Source of the DNA: Bacteroidales bacterium
GTDB lineage: Bacteria > Planctomycetota > Planctomycetia > Gemmatales > Gemmataceae
Assembly: GCA_026931725.1 (NCBI GenBank)
Contig: JAIXLE010000279.1
Coordinates: 1-51,730, forward strand
Reading direction: 5' to 3'
DNA: 51,730 bases
Positions 36,291 to 46,159 of the stretch are shown in pieces (the first letter of the stretch is position 1; the number at the start of each line of letters is the position of its first letter). A program made the translations under genes and the position numbers. The notes beneath the pieces are model-generated. The model ran no database searches. It had not been told where the DNA came from and saw nothing but the letters and a program-made list of their open reading frames with translations.

Positions 36291-38167
36291 CGGAAGAACG
36301 CCAACTCGCTCCCCTCGCCGGTTTCCACGGTGGGGGCCAGCACCGCCCGGTCGAGGTACTTGTTGCCCCGCTCACACGAGGTTTCCGGGGCGAACAGGCA
36401 GGCGTGGCACGCGGCAGCGTGCAGCGTCGTCCCCTCCCGGTACGGGTGGTGTTCAGCGCACAGCGGGTCGCTGGCGCACAGCCGCACGTTGTCGAGCGCC
36501 TGGTCCAAATGCCGCTCTAGCGTCCCCGGCCAGCCCAGCGACACCAGCCCGCCGAGCGTCCCTTCGCTGTCCGGTGCTGCGGTGTAGATCAGCACCCCCG
36601 CCATCTCCGGCTCGTCCCCGCCGGGGTTGCGGGAGTAAATCCGCTCCCGCAGCGATGCGGTGGTGTACCCGCATTCGACCGACAGTTGGCGGATGAGGGC
36701 GTGGGCGAACGAGTGCAACAGGACGAACCGCAGGCCGGGGTAGAACTCGTCCGGCGGGTCCAACTTACGGGCCGTCCGCCACAGCCTGTGGGCTTCAAGA
36801 AACACGCCGTCGAGCGTCTGGTTTTTCTTCACCCACTTCTGGATCGGGCCTTCCTTGAAGTGGAAGAACAGCCCCTCGCCCCGAATCTCCGAGGCCGGAA
36901 CCCAGCTCGGCTGCGTGCGGGACAGTCTGGCCCGCTGATTCTCCGGGAATGCTGCCGGGTTGTCGTAGTCGGACGGCGACTCGATGCGGGAGAACCCCAC
37001 CAGTGCCCGCACTTCCCGCAGCCGTTCGGCCAGGACGACCTTCTCGAAATACTTGGCGTACCGCTTCGGCGGCGGGACCACCCGCAACTGGAAGTCCCGC
37101 CCCTTTTCCGCCGAGTCGGGGTCGGTGAAGACCGCCCACTCCGGCGTCTTCAGGTCGGACGGGTCGCCGCCCTCGTCCGTCGGGGCAGTCTTCTTCGCCT
37201 GGACCGCCTGCCAGATGTCGGCGGCGGGGTACTCGGACAGGTCACGCAACTGCGTCGTCACCGCCTGAAGAAGCTCGATGTTCTGCTCGCTCTGGACCTT
37301 CTCCAGCACCGTCCAGTGGTCGTCCACAAGCTGCTTCAGCTTGCCCGATGCCTGCGGGATCGCCAGGGCCGTGAGCGTCAGGCCGAACCACGAGTTCGAC
37401 GCTCCCTGGAGCATCGGCTCCACCGGCATTTCCGCCCCGAACTGCGATTTGCAGCCACAGTCGTCGTGGTCCCGCAGGTGCGGGCGGCGGGCCTTACACA
37501 CGGGCAGCGCCTTCAGGTCCATCTTGAAGGCATCCGACATGCGCCGATTTGCTCCGCAGTTGGCTCCTTCACAATGGACAATGATGTTGGACGCTTCGCC
37601 TGTGGCCGACGGTTCGAGCAGCTTCAATCCGCCCTGACACTTTGTTGGCCCGCCGTGGACGAAATCCCGCCACGGGAAGTCGTCCAGGTGGCCGTTCTTG
37701 CACGCCACGATGAACCGGGCGGGAACCACGGTCGGCGGCTTGCCCGGTTTGGTGCAGTTGGCGTGGACGTACCGAATCTGGTCGGTGCGGTACGGGGTTT
37801 CCAGCTTGAACAGGCCGCTGCCGAGCGGGGCCAGCCGCCGGCAGTACGGGCACACCATCCACCGAGGGAACGGGGCGACCGGGATGCCGACCAGGGCCGA
37901 CGAGTCGAACGGGTTGACCTGATGCGTGTCCGGCACGACCGGGGCTGACCGCAGTGCTGCCACCTGCGGTCCCAGCGCTTCCTTCACCGATGCCAGGAGT
38001 CGCTGTTCGCCGATCTCCACCGTGTCCTTGAGCGGCCAGTCCTCCAGTCCCATCACCATGACCGACAGGTTCGGTAGGTCGATGATGGCCCCGACACCGA
38101 ACGTGGTGAGCGCCTGGCTGGGCCGCAGTTCGCCGACCTTGAAGCGTTTCTGGTCCTTGGGCGTCAC
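36287..38167 (-). CDS. drmB: DISARM protein DrmB, DUF1998
   Basis: 626 aa from a GTG at 38167 that overlaps the drmA stop by 4 bp. The N-terminus has the family motif RPSQALTTFGVGAIIDLPNL. An internal Cys/His site (CPYCRR; CKARRPHLRDHDDCGC) suggests zinc. The C-terminal DUF1998 region (about 480-610) includes VLLHSFAHALIRQLSVECGY, GVLIYTAAPDSEGTLGGLV and a Cys cluster Cys564, Cys570, Cys587, Cys590, Cys598. DrmB forms a complex with the helicase DrmA that binds DNA with a 5' overhang. Length is typical. The start overlap and the matching overlap with drmC show translational coupling across the core triplet. Confidence 0.95.
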   Translation of the reverse strand: MTPKDQKRFKVGELRPSQALTTFGVGAIIDLPNLSVMVMGLEDWPLKDTVEIGEQRLLASVKEALGPQVAALRSAPVVPDTHQVNPFDSSALVGIPVAPFPRWMVCPYCRRLAPLGSGLFKLETPYRTDQIRYVHANCTKPGKPPTVVPARFIVACKNGHLDDFPWRDFVHGGPTKCQGGLKLLEPSATGEASNIIVHCEGANCGANRRMSDAFKMDLKALPVCKARRPHLRDHDDCGCKSQFGAEMPVEPMLQGASNSWFGLTLTALAIPQASGKLKQLVDDHWTVLEKVQSEQNIELLQAVTTQLRDLSEYPAADIWQAVQAKKTAPTDEGGDPSDLKTPEWAVFTDPDSAEKGRDFQLRVVPPPKRYAKYFEKVVLAERLREVRALVGFSRIESPSDYDNPAAFPENQRARLSRTQPSWVPASEIRGEGLFFHFKEGPIQKWVKKNQTLDGVFLEAHRLWRTARKLDPPDEFYPGLRFVLLHSFAHALIRQLSVECGYTTASLRERIYSRNPGGDEPEMAGVLIYTAAPDSEGTLGGLVSLGWPGTLERHLDQALDNVRLCASDPLCAEHHPYREGTTLHAAACHACLFAPETSCERGNKYLDRAVLAPTVETGEGSELAFFR

Positions 38168-41100
38168 GGTGCGGTTCCCTCCTCGGCCTCGTCACCACCT
38201 TCGTCGTCCATGCCGAAGGTGTCGAGGATCAGGTTGGCGGTCGGCTCCACGTCCCGGAGCGAGTTGAGGCAGGTGAACTCGTCCCACTGCTCGATGCTCG
38301 GCTTGCGGAGCAGCCCCACGGTCACGCCGTCCTTCTTCGTCTCGTAACCGAGTTGGTTCCCCTGGGCCGTCCGCTGCGCCCGCTTCTGCCACAGGTCCAT
38401 CTTCCGCTTGAGTTGCTGCCGGACCTCCTCGGCGGCATCCACCCCGGCGATCAGTTCGGCCCGTCTCGTGATCGCTTCGACGGCGGCGGTGACGTACTGG
38501 TGGCCCCGCTGGGTCGCCATCCGCATCGCCTTGTCATTCGAGTTGAACTCGAACCCCGACTGCCGGACCATCGCCACCAGCAGCGCCGCCAGCCCACGGG
38601 CCGTCGCCCCCGCCGAGAACGGTGTCACCGACAGCGCCTCGACGTGCTTGTAGAAGGTCAAGTGGTAATGCTCGAAGGTTTCGTAGTGGGACAAGTCCCG
38701 TGGCCGCGCCCAATTGAACACGGTGCAGACGAGGCCGGGGAACTTCCGCCCGACCCGGCTCGACGCCTGGATGTACTCCGCCGTCGTCTTCGGCTGCCCG
38801 CCCACCACCATCAGGCCCAGCCGGGGCACGTCCACCCCGACCGAGATCATGTTGGTGGCGAGCAGCACGTCGAGGGGCCGGTGGACGTACTCGTCGCCCT
38901 TCTTCCGCTTCTTGATCTCCTCCAAGAGCGCCGGGTCGAACCGGCTCTCCAGCAGGTCGAGGGTTTCGGGGATGGCCGTCGATCCCAGCCGGGAGGTCAG
39001 TTCCCGCACCGTGTCCGGCGTGTACAGGGTGCGGTTCGCCAGCCCCCGCTCGTGCATTTTGCGGAGCCGGGTCCGCACGTCGTCGTCCACCAGCCGCTTC
39101 ATGCCGCCGAGTTCCCGCAGGCTGTTGAAGTACCCCACGAGGGTCATCCACGGGTCGGCGTCCAGGCCGTACTTCTCGAACAACACCTGCCCGGCGGACA
39201 GGAAGGCGACGTACACCCGGATGAGTGCCGCCTTGAGCCGCCGACCGGGGGCGCAGATGCCGACGTACTTCCGGCCCGGCATCGCCTCGCTCGACGGGCG
39301 CTGGAGGGAGAAGAAGTTGTCCCGGATGTCGAGGCCGTTCGGCGGGAACGTCTCCAGCCGCCGCAGGAACAGGGCGTGGAGTTGGTCCTTGGCACTGCGA
39401 ATGGTCGCCGTTGAAGCCACCACCTTGGGCCGCACCCTCGCGCCGTTCACGTCCCAGGTACACAGGTGGTCGATGGCCGTCTCGTAGAGGCCGACCAGCG
39501 TGCCGAGCGGCCCGCTAATGAGATGCAACTCGTCCTGGATGATGAGGTCGGGCGGACGGAGTGGGTTCTGCGACACCACCCTGGCCTGGGGGACGCTCCC
39601 CTTCGCCCGGTGGACGCCGCCGACCGCCAGTTCCTCGGACGCCTCGGCCAGACCGGGGGACCGGAACCCGTGCCGCTCGCAGTACCCGTCCACCTGCCCG
39701 AACAACATCTGGACCGACCCGTTCCACGCCATCTGGGCGAACTTGTCCACCGTGGTAATCAGCAGCGCCGGAAGGCGGCGGTAAATCTCCTCGTCCACCA
39801 CCATCACCGGCAGCCCCTCGCCCGGCGACTCCTTCACCGAGAACTTGCACTGGCCGAACTTGGCCCCGCAGAAGATGAGGGTGCGGCAGGCTCCCTCGGC
39901 GTACTTCTCGACCTTGATGTGCTTGCCGGGGTCGATCTTCGTCCCGCACCACGGGCAATTGGTCAGTTGGTGCGGGGACGCCGCCCCGGACTTCGGCTTG
40001 CCGCCGTTGGCCGACTTCACCGCTTCGTCGGCATCGCTGGTCCAGTTGGGGGTGGTGCTGCCGCCGACCCACAGGCCGATGCGGAACGGTGTCTTCCCCC
40101 AGCGAGTGTCGCCGTGGCTGAGTGCCGTGCGGCGGATGTCCTCGCAGGCGCAGATCAGCGCCGCCGCCCGCTGGAACTGCTGGAGCGTCAGGAGCCGCAG
40201 CGTGTACCGCATCAGCACGGCCACGCCGTTCTCGCCGGAACGCCCCTCGATCACCCCTTGCAGGCGCCGCAGACCGAGGGTGTAGGCCGTCAGGCCGAGG
40301 TACGCTTCGGTCTTCCCGCCGCCGGTCGGGAACCAAAGTAGGTCGGCGATGGCATCGGGCGACTCGCTCCGTTCGGGGTGGTCGAACTTGGTGATGCCCG
40401 GCAGGTTCAACAATACGAAGGCAAGCTGGAACGGATACCAGGAGCGGTTCTCCGGGATGTCGATGGCTCCCATGTCGGGCTTCTCGTCGCCCCGTCGCAC
40501 CCGCTCGGCGAACTGCGAGTGCGTCCGCTGGAGCCACATCGCCCGGTTCATGAACTGGAACGCCTGCGCCGCCTTCTCGTCCGTGTCGAGCAGGTCCAGC
40601 CCCTCCTCGATCCGCTTCAGCGTCGAGCGGCAGCGGGCAATGGTCTGCTGGGCGACGTGCTGGAAGTGGGCCAGCCCCTCGGCGGGGTCGGCGATCCGCT
40701 TCTCTTCCCGCTCGATCCAGTCTCGGTAGGCATCCACCAGCGGCGTGAGCTTCGGGCGGTACTGCTTCGGCTGCGACTCGGCCAGCGCCTGCATGTCGAG
40801 GACCATGCCCTCCAACTTGGCGAAGGCTGGGTTGATCTCGGCGTCGGCGGGCCGGGGCGGGGTCGTCTTGGGAACCTCGTAGGTCGGCACGACCCTGGTA
40901 CACACCCGGACGGCGTGGTTCGGGTCGGCGGACCCATCGACGTGAACGCCGATCCCGTGCCCCACGGCGAACTCGACGTGCCGCCGGTAGACCATCGCCA
41001 GCAGGTCGTTCTCGGCCTTCACGGCGGCGTCCGTGCCGGTCAGTTCGAGGACCGTGTGCCGCTTGTGGATGACCGCCGCCCCGTCGATGCCCTCGGCCAC

Positions 41101-41799
41101 CAGTTCCGGTTGGAACGCCCAGGCGGTGTCCTTCTGCTTCTCCGGCTCCTGCTGCTCGTTGACCAGGAAGAGGGTGACGCACCAGTGGTCGGAGCGCCTG
41201 CGGACGAGTCCCTGGACGACGACTTCCGGGCAGTTGGCATCGACCACAATCGGGGCAACCGGGCCTTCGGCGAGGGTCAGCCGGTGCTTGCCGCCACGGG
41301 GATACCGCTTCCACACCAGCCGGGGGTTGCCGGTCTTCTCGCTGACGAGGTATTCGCTCTTCTCCCGGAGATACTGGCCCCAGGCGGCGGACACGGCGAT
41401 CTCCGTGGCCTCCGGGTTCACCGAGAACGTCATGCCGAACGAGGACGGGATGAGCGCCTTGGCCTGCTCCTGGGCGGCTTCCCGGTCGGTCGGGCCGTCC
41501 TGGGACGTGTCCTTGCCGCCCAGCGCCAGTTCGTCGCCGTCGGGGATTTCCCCGTCCGCCTCGCCGTCATCGTCGTCATCGTCGTCGGGTGGGGGCGGGG
41601 CGGCGGCGGGTTTGGGCGGGGCGGCCCCGGCGGTGGCCCGCTTCCGGGGGGCCAGCACGCCGACGAAGTAGCGAGTGCCGGGCGACTCGGTGATCTCCTC
41701 CTCGGCGCTGCCGGGGCCGAGCAGTTCTTTGAGGACCATCGCTTCCAGTTCATCCCGCAGTTGCAGCGGGGAGACGGTGGGTTTCAGGGTGGAACTCAC
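38164..41799 (-). CDS. drmA: DISARM protein DrmA, SF2 helicase
   Basis: 1211 aa from a GTG at 41799. That start has GGAGGG five bases upstream and a GTGA overlap with the AlbA_2 gene, and is better than a TTG at 41811. An acidic/Pro linker lies at about 65-95 (PPPPDDDDDDDGEADGE). The helicase core has Walker A FPTGGGKTEAYLGL at about 490, DELH box IIQDELHLISGPLG at about 755, motif III-like ASTATIR, and motif VI YIQASSRVGRKFPG at about 1010. Four Cys in NCPWCG...LIFCGAKFGQCK suggest zinc. DrmA with DrmB senses unmethylated or invading DNA and is the motor of DISARM in the cytoplasm. Length and motifs are normal. Confidence 0.95.
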   Translation of the reverse strand: MSSTLKPTVSPLQLRDELEAMVLKELLGPGSAEEEITESPGTRYFVGVLAPRKRATAGAAPPKPAAAPPPPDDDDDDDGEADGEIPDGDELALGGKDTSQDGPTDREAAQEQAKALIPSSFGMTFSVNPEATEIAVSAAWGQYLREKSEYLVSEKTGNPRLVWKRYPRGGKHRLTLAEGPVAPIVVDANCPEVVVQGLVRRRSDHWCVTLFLVNEQQEPEKQKDTAWAFQPELVAEGIDGAAVIHKRHTVLELTGTDAAVKAENDLLAMVYRRHVEFAVGHGIGVHVDGSADPNHAVRVCTRVVPTYEVPKTTPPRPADAEINPAFAKLEGMVLDMQALAESQPKQYRPKLTPLVDAYRDWIEREEKRIADPAEGLAHFQHVAQQTIARCRSTLKRIEEGLDLLDTDEKAAQAFQFMNRAMWLQRTHSQFAERVRRGDEKPDMGAIDIPENRSWYPFQLAFVLLNLPGITKFDHPERSESPDAIADLLWFPTGGGKTEAYLGLTAYTLGLRRLQGVIEGRSGENGVAVLMRYTLRLLTLQQFQRAAALICACEDIRRTALSHGDTRWGKTPFRIGLWVGGSTTPNWTSDADEAVKSANGGKPKSGAASPHQLTNCPWCGTKIDPGKHIKVEKYAEGACRTLIFCGAKFGQCKFSVKESPGEGLPVMVVDEEIYRRLPALLITTVDKFAQMAWNGSVQMLFGQVDGYCERHGFRSPGLAEASEELAVGGVHRAKGSVPQARVVSQNPLRPPDLIIQDELHLISGPLGTLVGLYETAIDHLCTWDVNGARVRPKVVASTATIRSAKDQLHALFLRRLETFPPNGLDIRDNFFSLQRPSSEAMPGRKYVGICAPGRRLKAALIRVYVAFLSAGQVLFEKYGLDADPWMTLVGYFNSLRELGGMKRLVDDDVRTRLRKMHERGLANRTLYTPDTVRELTSRLGSTAIPETLDLLESRFDPALLEEIKKRKKGDEYVHRPLDVLLATNMISVGVDVPRLGLMVVGGQPKTTAEYIQASSRVGRKFPGLVCTVFNWARPRDLSHYETFEHYHLTFYKHVEALSVTPFSAGATARGLAALLVAMVRQSGFEFNSNDKAMRMATQRGHQYVTAAVEAITRRAELIAGVDAAEEVRQQLKRKMDLWQKRAQRTAQGNQLGYETKKDGVTVGLLRKPSIEQWDEFTCLNSLRDVEPTANLILDTFGMDDEGGDEAEEGTAP

Positions 41800-42143
41800 G
41801 TCGCCCTCCAATCAGGGTTCGTCTTGTCCGCTGGCTTGGGATGGTTCGGTGTCTCCGGGTAAGTGCGAACGTCGTGCTGGCCCGGCAGGTGGACGTTGAC
41901 TTTACCCCGATTGTTGATCGTCGTCCAGAAGTCCTTCTCCATTTTGGCCGGGTCGTCCAGCCCGTGAACCGCGAAGTCGCCGTCATGTTCCTTGATGCCC
42001 AGAACGATGACACCGCCGTCGGTGTTCACCATCGCATTGTCGGTTTCCCACAGGCTGCCCGGCATCCCGCCCTTGGCCGACTGGAATTCCCAATCCTTGT
42101 CTTCCCCGGCATTCACTGCCGCCAGGATGTCGCTGGCGTTCAT
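41796..42143 (-). CDS. Short AlbA_2 (Schlafen-type) DNA-binding protein inside the DISARM operon
   Basis: 115 aa, starting MNASDILAAVNAGEDKDWEF. The AlbA_2 core reads WEFQSAKGGMPGSLWETDNA, then NTDGGVIVLGIKEHDG, then VHGLDDPAKMEKDFWTTINN. Typical AlbA_2 proteins continue for 250-400 residues with an ATPase-like or winged-helix half; here the sequence ends soon after VNVHLPGQHDVRTYPET in a basic/Pro tail. The AlbA_2 domain itself seems complete and undamaged. The start overlaps the drmMI stop by 4 bp (ATGA) and the stop overlaps the drmA GTG by 4 bp (GTGA), so it is locked between two DISARM genes. AlbA_2 binds nucleic acid. A role as a DNA adaptor is inference. Confidence 0.82.
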   Translation of the reverse strand: MNASDILAAVNAGEDKDWEFQSAKGGMPGSLWETDNAMVNTDGGVIVLGIKEHDGDFAVHGLDDPAKMEKDFWTTINNRGKVNVHLPGQHDVRTYPETPNHPKPADKTNPDWRAT

Positions 42144-45100
42144 GTGTCCTCCTCGTTCTGGAAGAGTGATGGCTCCGCCTGCGGTTGCTTCTGGCCCTTC
42201 GTGGCTTTGAGCCTCTTCTTCTCGTGCAGGCCCGCTGCGACTTCCTCCGCATAGCGTTCGTGGTTGAGTTTCAGCAGCCGGGCCAGCACTTCGCGGCGGG
42301 CGGCTTCGCTGATCGTGTAGCGGATGCCCTGCTTGGTTTCGTGGAAGCCGTGGCCGAGTTCGAGGTCGGACCAGCCATAGGCGGCAGCAACGGCGGTATC
42401 CATCTCGACGTGGAGTTCCCGCAGCGTGGCGATGTCGGCACTGGCTTCGTCGGGGTTGTGGAAGCGGTTGTAGGTCTTCGTCAGCCCTTCCTGACGCGCC
42501 AGCATGACCTGTCGGCGATGGGCGTGGTAACGCTCGCCGATCGATTCCAACCCGTCGAGCAATGCAGGAAAGGGGAATGTCTCGAAGCAATCGGTGGGGG
42601 TGTAACGTAAATCACTCTTCATTGAAGAAGCGTAATGCCTGGCCCATGTTTCATGAGCAACACATTGCAGTAACGCAAAATAGGATTTTGCATTCATGGC
42701 GAACACGTTCGTAGCATGTGAAAAAACTATATCCTTTGGCGAGATTACAAAGGCAAGCGTTCTGCTTGTGGATGCAATTGTGATGACAGTCTCCATATTG
42801 GAGATTGCCGAGTAAAGTTCTGGTCGGTTACGGCCATACAGCCACCAAAATTGTTTCAGCTTTTTCCCATCAAGTGTGTCCTTGAGTTTGAACCGTTCTG
42901 GCTTTACCAATTCCTGCACAATGCGGAAGCAGTCGGCGTACTCCATTGCCTTTTCAACTGGCCAATCAAAGAAGTTGATAACCCATCGGCTCGGTGATTG
43001 GTCATGCCGTGAGTTCAGATCTTCGCCAATCAGATATGGGAATAGCACATTCTTGTTTCGTGAATCTTTTGCAATCAAAGCCTGTGCTTCGTCAGGGGTC
43101 AAAACGAAGCCCTGTCCGTAGACCTTGGCACCATTGAATGACAAGCCTTCGTTGGCATTGAGTCGAAACGGATTACCTGAAGTCACTGTTGGTGTTGTCA
43201 GATAAGCAGTTATCCCAGATGCAGGTTTCTCATCCAGAACGTACAAGCCATTCCATCCACCGTTGCGCACCCAAACGATTGAAATCTCCAAGCTGGCAAG
43301 CCCTGGCCACCGCTGGCTTGATTTTGCACGGTTCACGATAAAGTTCATCGCCAACAGCAGATCGAAGGCAACTTCCCGTGTGTCCCCTTGGGCAATTGTG
43401 TTGGTGGCAATCAGGCCGAAGCCCGCCCCCGGCCGCACCAACTGAGCCGCACGCAGGAAGAAATAGGCGCAGAGGTCGGCGTTGCCCCGCTTTCCTTTCG
43501 CCAGTTGGTGAACGAGATATTCTCGGTAGAGCGTGCCGAGGAAACCAGTGATCTTGGAACCGCCCATGAACGGCGGGTTGCCGATGCAGGCATCGAAGCC
43601 GCCTTTGGTGATGAAGACCTCTGGAAACTCCAACGGCCAGTGGAACGGGGTGCGGTTCTTGTTCGCTGCATTGCGGACGGTCTTCAGTTCGGCATCGTCG
43701 CCTTTCTGGAAACTGAGTGCCGCCGAGATCAGGGCGGATTCGTTCACATCGAACGCTCTGCCGATCAGCACATCGGCGACCAACGCCAGCCGGGTGATGA
43801 GTTCGTGGGCTTCGTGGAAGTAGCGTTCCTGTTCCTGGATGGCCTCGATGGACGTGGCGTGGCGGGATTCGAGCTTGTTCCGCAGGGCGATGGCCTCGTT
43901 CACCGCATCGTCCAGGCGGGACAGGAAGATGTCCGAGTCCTCCCGCTTGCCCGACAGCGTGAGGTTGCGCAGTTGGTCGATGCTGTGCAGGCCGACGAGG
44001 GAATCGCCGTGGCGGATGGCGTGATCGAGAAACCCGAACGGCTTATCCTGCGCCAGCGTGAGTAGCCACAGCGACAGCTTGGCGATCTCGACGGCCAGCG
44101 GGTTCTTATCGACACCGTAGATGCACCGTTGGGCGACGAGCCGCCGGGCGTAGGCTTCCCGCTCGTCCGGGTCGGCGGGGATCAACTCTTCGTTTGCCGC
44201 CCCTTGCGACGGTGCGCCTTCCGGTGTCAGCCGTACTTCGCCGGGCTGTTGCTTTTCGAGTTCGGCCCATGCTTCCTGCACCCGTGCGGCCAAGTAGCGG
44301 CACGCTTCCACCAGGAATGCCCCGGAGCCGCAAGCGATGTCGCAGACCTTCAGGGCAAGGATGTCACGGGCCGGTTTCAGCTTCCATTCACCCTCGGGTA
44401 TCCCGTCCGAAGGGCCGTCGAACACCATCGGCTCCAGCGTGTAGCGGACGATGGGTTCGGTCAGCGACTTCGGGGTGTAGTGCGTGCCGGTGCTGCGGCG
44501 GTCGCTCCCCGCCGTGACGAACACACTCCCCGGCGTGATGACGACTGGGTAGCCGACGGTATCGACCCGGACCAGTCCGGCATACGGCCTCACCCGCTCC
44601 CACAGGGCCGAGTCCTGGCAGGCGGTGCGGAATCGGGTGGCGAGTTGGTCGTCCAGTTCGGGGGTGAGCGCCTTCTTGAGCGCTGACTCCGACCGGCCCG
44701 TGGCGTCCTTCAGGAACTTGAGCAGTTCCTTCTCCCCCTTGGCGGCGACCTTCTCCAGTTCGGCCAGGGCGATCTCCGGCTCCTGGTCCCGTGTCCCGGC
44801 CAGGCCCAGCATCGGTTCCGTGGCACGCACGGCGGTATGGTCGAGCAACCCCTCGTAGACATGGCCGATCTGCTCGATGTCGAGCGACCGGAAACTGAGC
44901 GACCGGGCCTCGACGGTCTTGCCGACCTTCGTTTGCAGCACTTGCAGGGCTTCGAGCAGGTGCAACACCGTGCGATTGCTCACCGGCAGCGGCGTGGCCG
45001 GGGTGGTCCTCCAACTCGTCCCCGCCTTGCGGCCTTCGAGGAACGGGAAGCGGTCAGGGTTGAAGAGGCTGCCGCCGTAGGCCGGGAGCTTGAGCCGGTC

Positions 45101-46156
45101 GTGCTTGGCCCCGGCGTAGACGGCCCGGAACGTGGTCAGCAGCCGGGTCCAGGCATCGTACCGCAGGCCGAGGATTTCTTCCCCGTACTCGTCGGCGGTC
45201 AGCCGCAATTGCTCGCGCAGGGTGCTGACGGCGTAGTTCTTGTCGTACAGTTCGTCGCCCAAGAGCAGCAGTTCCCGCTCCTCGGCGCAGAACAGGAACA
45301 CCAGCCGCATCATGACGGTGAGGGCCGATTCGTAGAGCGTCTTCTCGTCCACATCGGCGAGCAGCTTTCGCCCGTGGTCCTGGTCGGCCTTGTCGAGCGC
45401 CTGGATCACGACCTCGACGGCCTTGCGGACCTGATAGCCGAGTTGGTCGGTGACTTCCTGCTGGTCCTTCTGGCTCTGGTCGAGCAACCCGCCCTTGAGG
45501 TCGAGCGTTTCGGCATCCGGCACGCTGAAGAAGCGATCCGCCGAGAGCAGCGTGCGGAAGGCCCGGAGCGTGACCGGCTCTTCCAGCCACAGGTCGGCCC
45601 GCCAGTTGGCGTACCCGGTCGTCTCGTTCTTCGGGGCGTTCACCAGCATCCAGTCGAGGCCGTTGGTGACGAGGCCGAGGCGGATGCCGGTGTCGTGGAG
45701 CAGTTGCGTCATCCGGGTGTCGGGCGAGGTCTTCCACCGGGAGGTAGCGACCGGCTTGGTGAGCGGCTGCCACCGGGGGTAGAACTGCACGAGCAGCCGG
45801 ACCTTCTTCGTGGCCGGGTCGGTGACGATCCAATCGGGCCGCAGCGTCTCGCCGTACTGAGCTTCTTCGCTCATGAGCGATTGCGGAATCGCCTGTCCTT
45901 CGGCGAGCAGTTCGTCGAAGCCCAGCGTCTCACCCAGCACGAACCGCACCCACGCCCGGTGGACGACCGGATCGGGCCACTGCCCCAACTGGTCCTCGTC
46001 CCACTCGCCGAACGCCTGCCGTAGCCGCCGGGCGTGTTCGGGGTCGTGGGCGTTCAGTCCTTGCGGAAACGTCAGCGCCAACACCGGCAGACTCAGGAAC
46101 GGGCCTGAGTTCGGCACGAGGCGCAGCCAGTCGTTGTGGTGGCGGGTGATGGACAT
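42140..46156 (-). CDS. drmMI: DISARM adenine-specific DNA methyltransferase DrmMI
   Basis: 1338 aa. An N-terminal region of about 580 residues resembles type IIG/BREX PglX-like enzymes (DPATKKVRLLVQFYPRWQPL). The methylase core has motif I VCDIACGSGAFLVEACRYLA at about 604, IYGVDKNPLAVEIAKLSLW, and motif IV IGNPPFMGGSK at about 862, so it is an N6-adenine enzyme. The target recognition part is at about 940-1190. No PD-(D/E)XK motif was seen at the N-terminus, so it modifies but probably does not cut. DrmMI methylates host sites and protects them from the DISARM machinery. It starts three bases after drmD ends. The recognition part is clearly AT-richer than the rest of the gene. Confidence 0.93.
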   Translation of the reverse strand: MSITRHHNDWLRLVPNSGPFLSLPVLALTFPQGLNAHDPEHARRLRQAFGEWDEDQLGQWPDPVVHRAWVRFVLGETLGFDELLAEGQAIPQSLMSEEAQYGETLRPDWIVTDPATKKVRLLVQFYPRWQPLTKPVATSRWKTSPDTRMTQLLHDTGIRLGLVTNGLDWMLVNAPKNETTGYANWRADLWLEEPVTLRAFRTLLSADRFFSVPDAETLDLKGGLLDQSQKDQQEVTDQLGYQVRKAVEVVIQALDKADQDHGRKLLADVDEKTLYESALTVMMRLVFLFCAEERELLLLGDELYDKNYAVSTLREQLRLTADEYGEEILGLRYDAWTRLLTTFRAVYAGAKHDRLKLPAYGGSLFNPDRFPFLEGRKAGTSWRTTPATPLPVSNRTVLHLLEALQVLQTKVGKTVEARSLSFRSLDIEQIGHVYEGLLDHTAVRATEPMLGLAGTRDQEPEIALAELEKVAAKGEKELLKFLKDATGRSESALKKALTPELDDQLATRFRTACQDSALWERVRPYAGLVRVDTVGYPVVITPGSVFVTAGSDRRSTGTHYTPKSLTEPIVRYTLEPMVFDGPSDGIPEGEWKLKPARDILALKVCDIACGSGAFLVEACRYLAARVQEAWAELEKQQPGEVRLTPEGAPSQGAANEELIPADPDEREAYARRLVAQRCIYGVDKNPLAVEIAKLSLWLLTLAQDKPFGFLDHAIRHGDSLVGLHSIDQLRNLTLSGKREDSDIFLSRLDDAVNEAIALRNKLESRHATSIEAIQEQERYFHEAHELITRLALVADVLIGRAFDVNESALISAALSFQKGDDAELKTVRNAANKNRTPFHWPLEFPEVFITKGGFDACIGNPPFMGGSKITGFLGTLYREYLVHQLAKGKRGNADLCAYFFLRAAQLVRPGAGFGLIATNTIAQGDTREVAFDLLLAMNFIVNRAKSSQRWPGLASLEISIVWVRNGGWNGLYVLDEKPASGITAYLTTPTVTSGNPFRLNANEGLSFNGAKVYGQGFVLTPDEAQALIAKDSRNKNVLFPYLIGEDLNSRHDQSPSRWVINFFDWPVEKAMEYADCFRIVQELVKPERFKLKDTLDGKKLKQFWWLYGRNRPELYSAISNMETVITIASTSRTLAFVISPKDIVFSHATNVFAMNAKSYFALLQCVAHETWARHYASSMKSDLRYTPTDCFETFPFPALLDGLESIGERYHAHRRQVMLARQEGLTKTYNRFHNPDEASADIATLRELHVEMDTAVAAAYGWSDLELGHGFHETKQGIRYTISEAARREVLARLLKLNHERYAEEVAAGLHEKKRLKATKGQKQPQAEPSLFQNEEDT

Positions 46157-46159
46157 GGC

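Noticed and set aside
34864..36375. A single 503-codon frame covering the nuclease and the drmC region
   Set aside because: The first 300 residues are Arg/Gly/Pro-rich out-of-frame translation of drmC; the nuclease starts at 35469.
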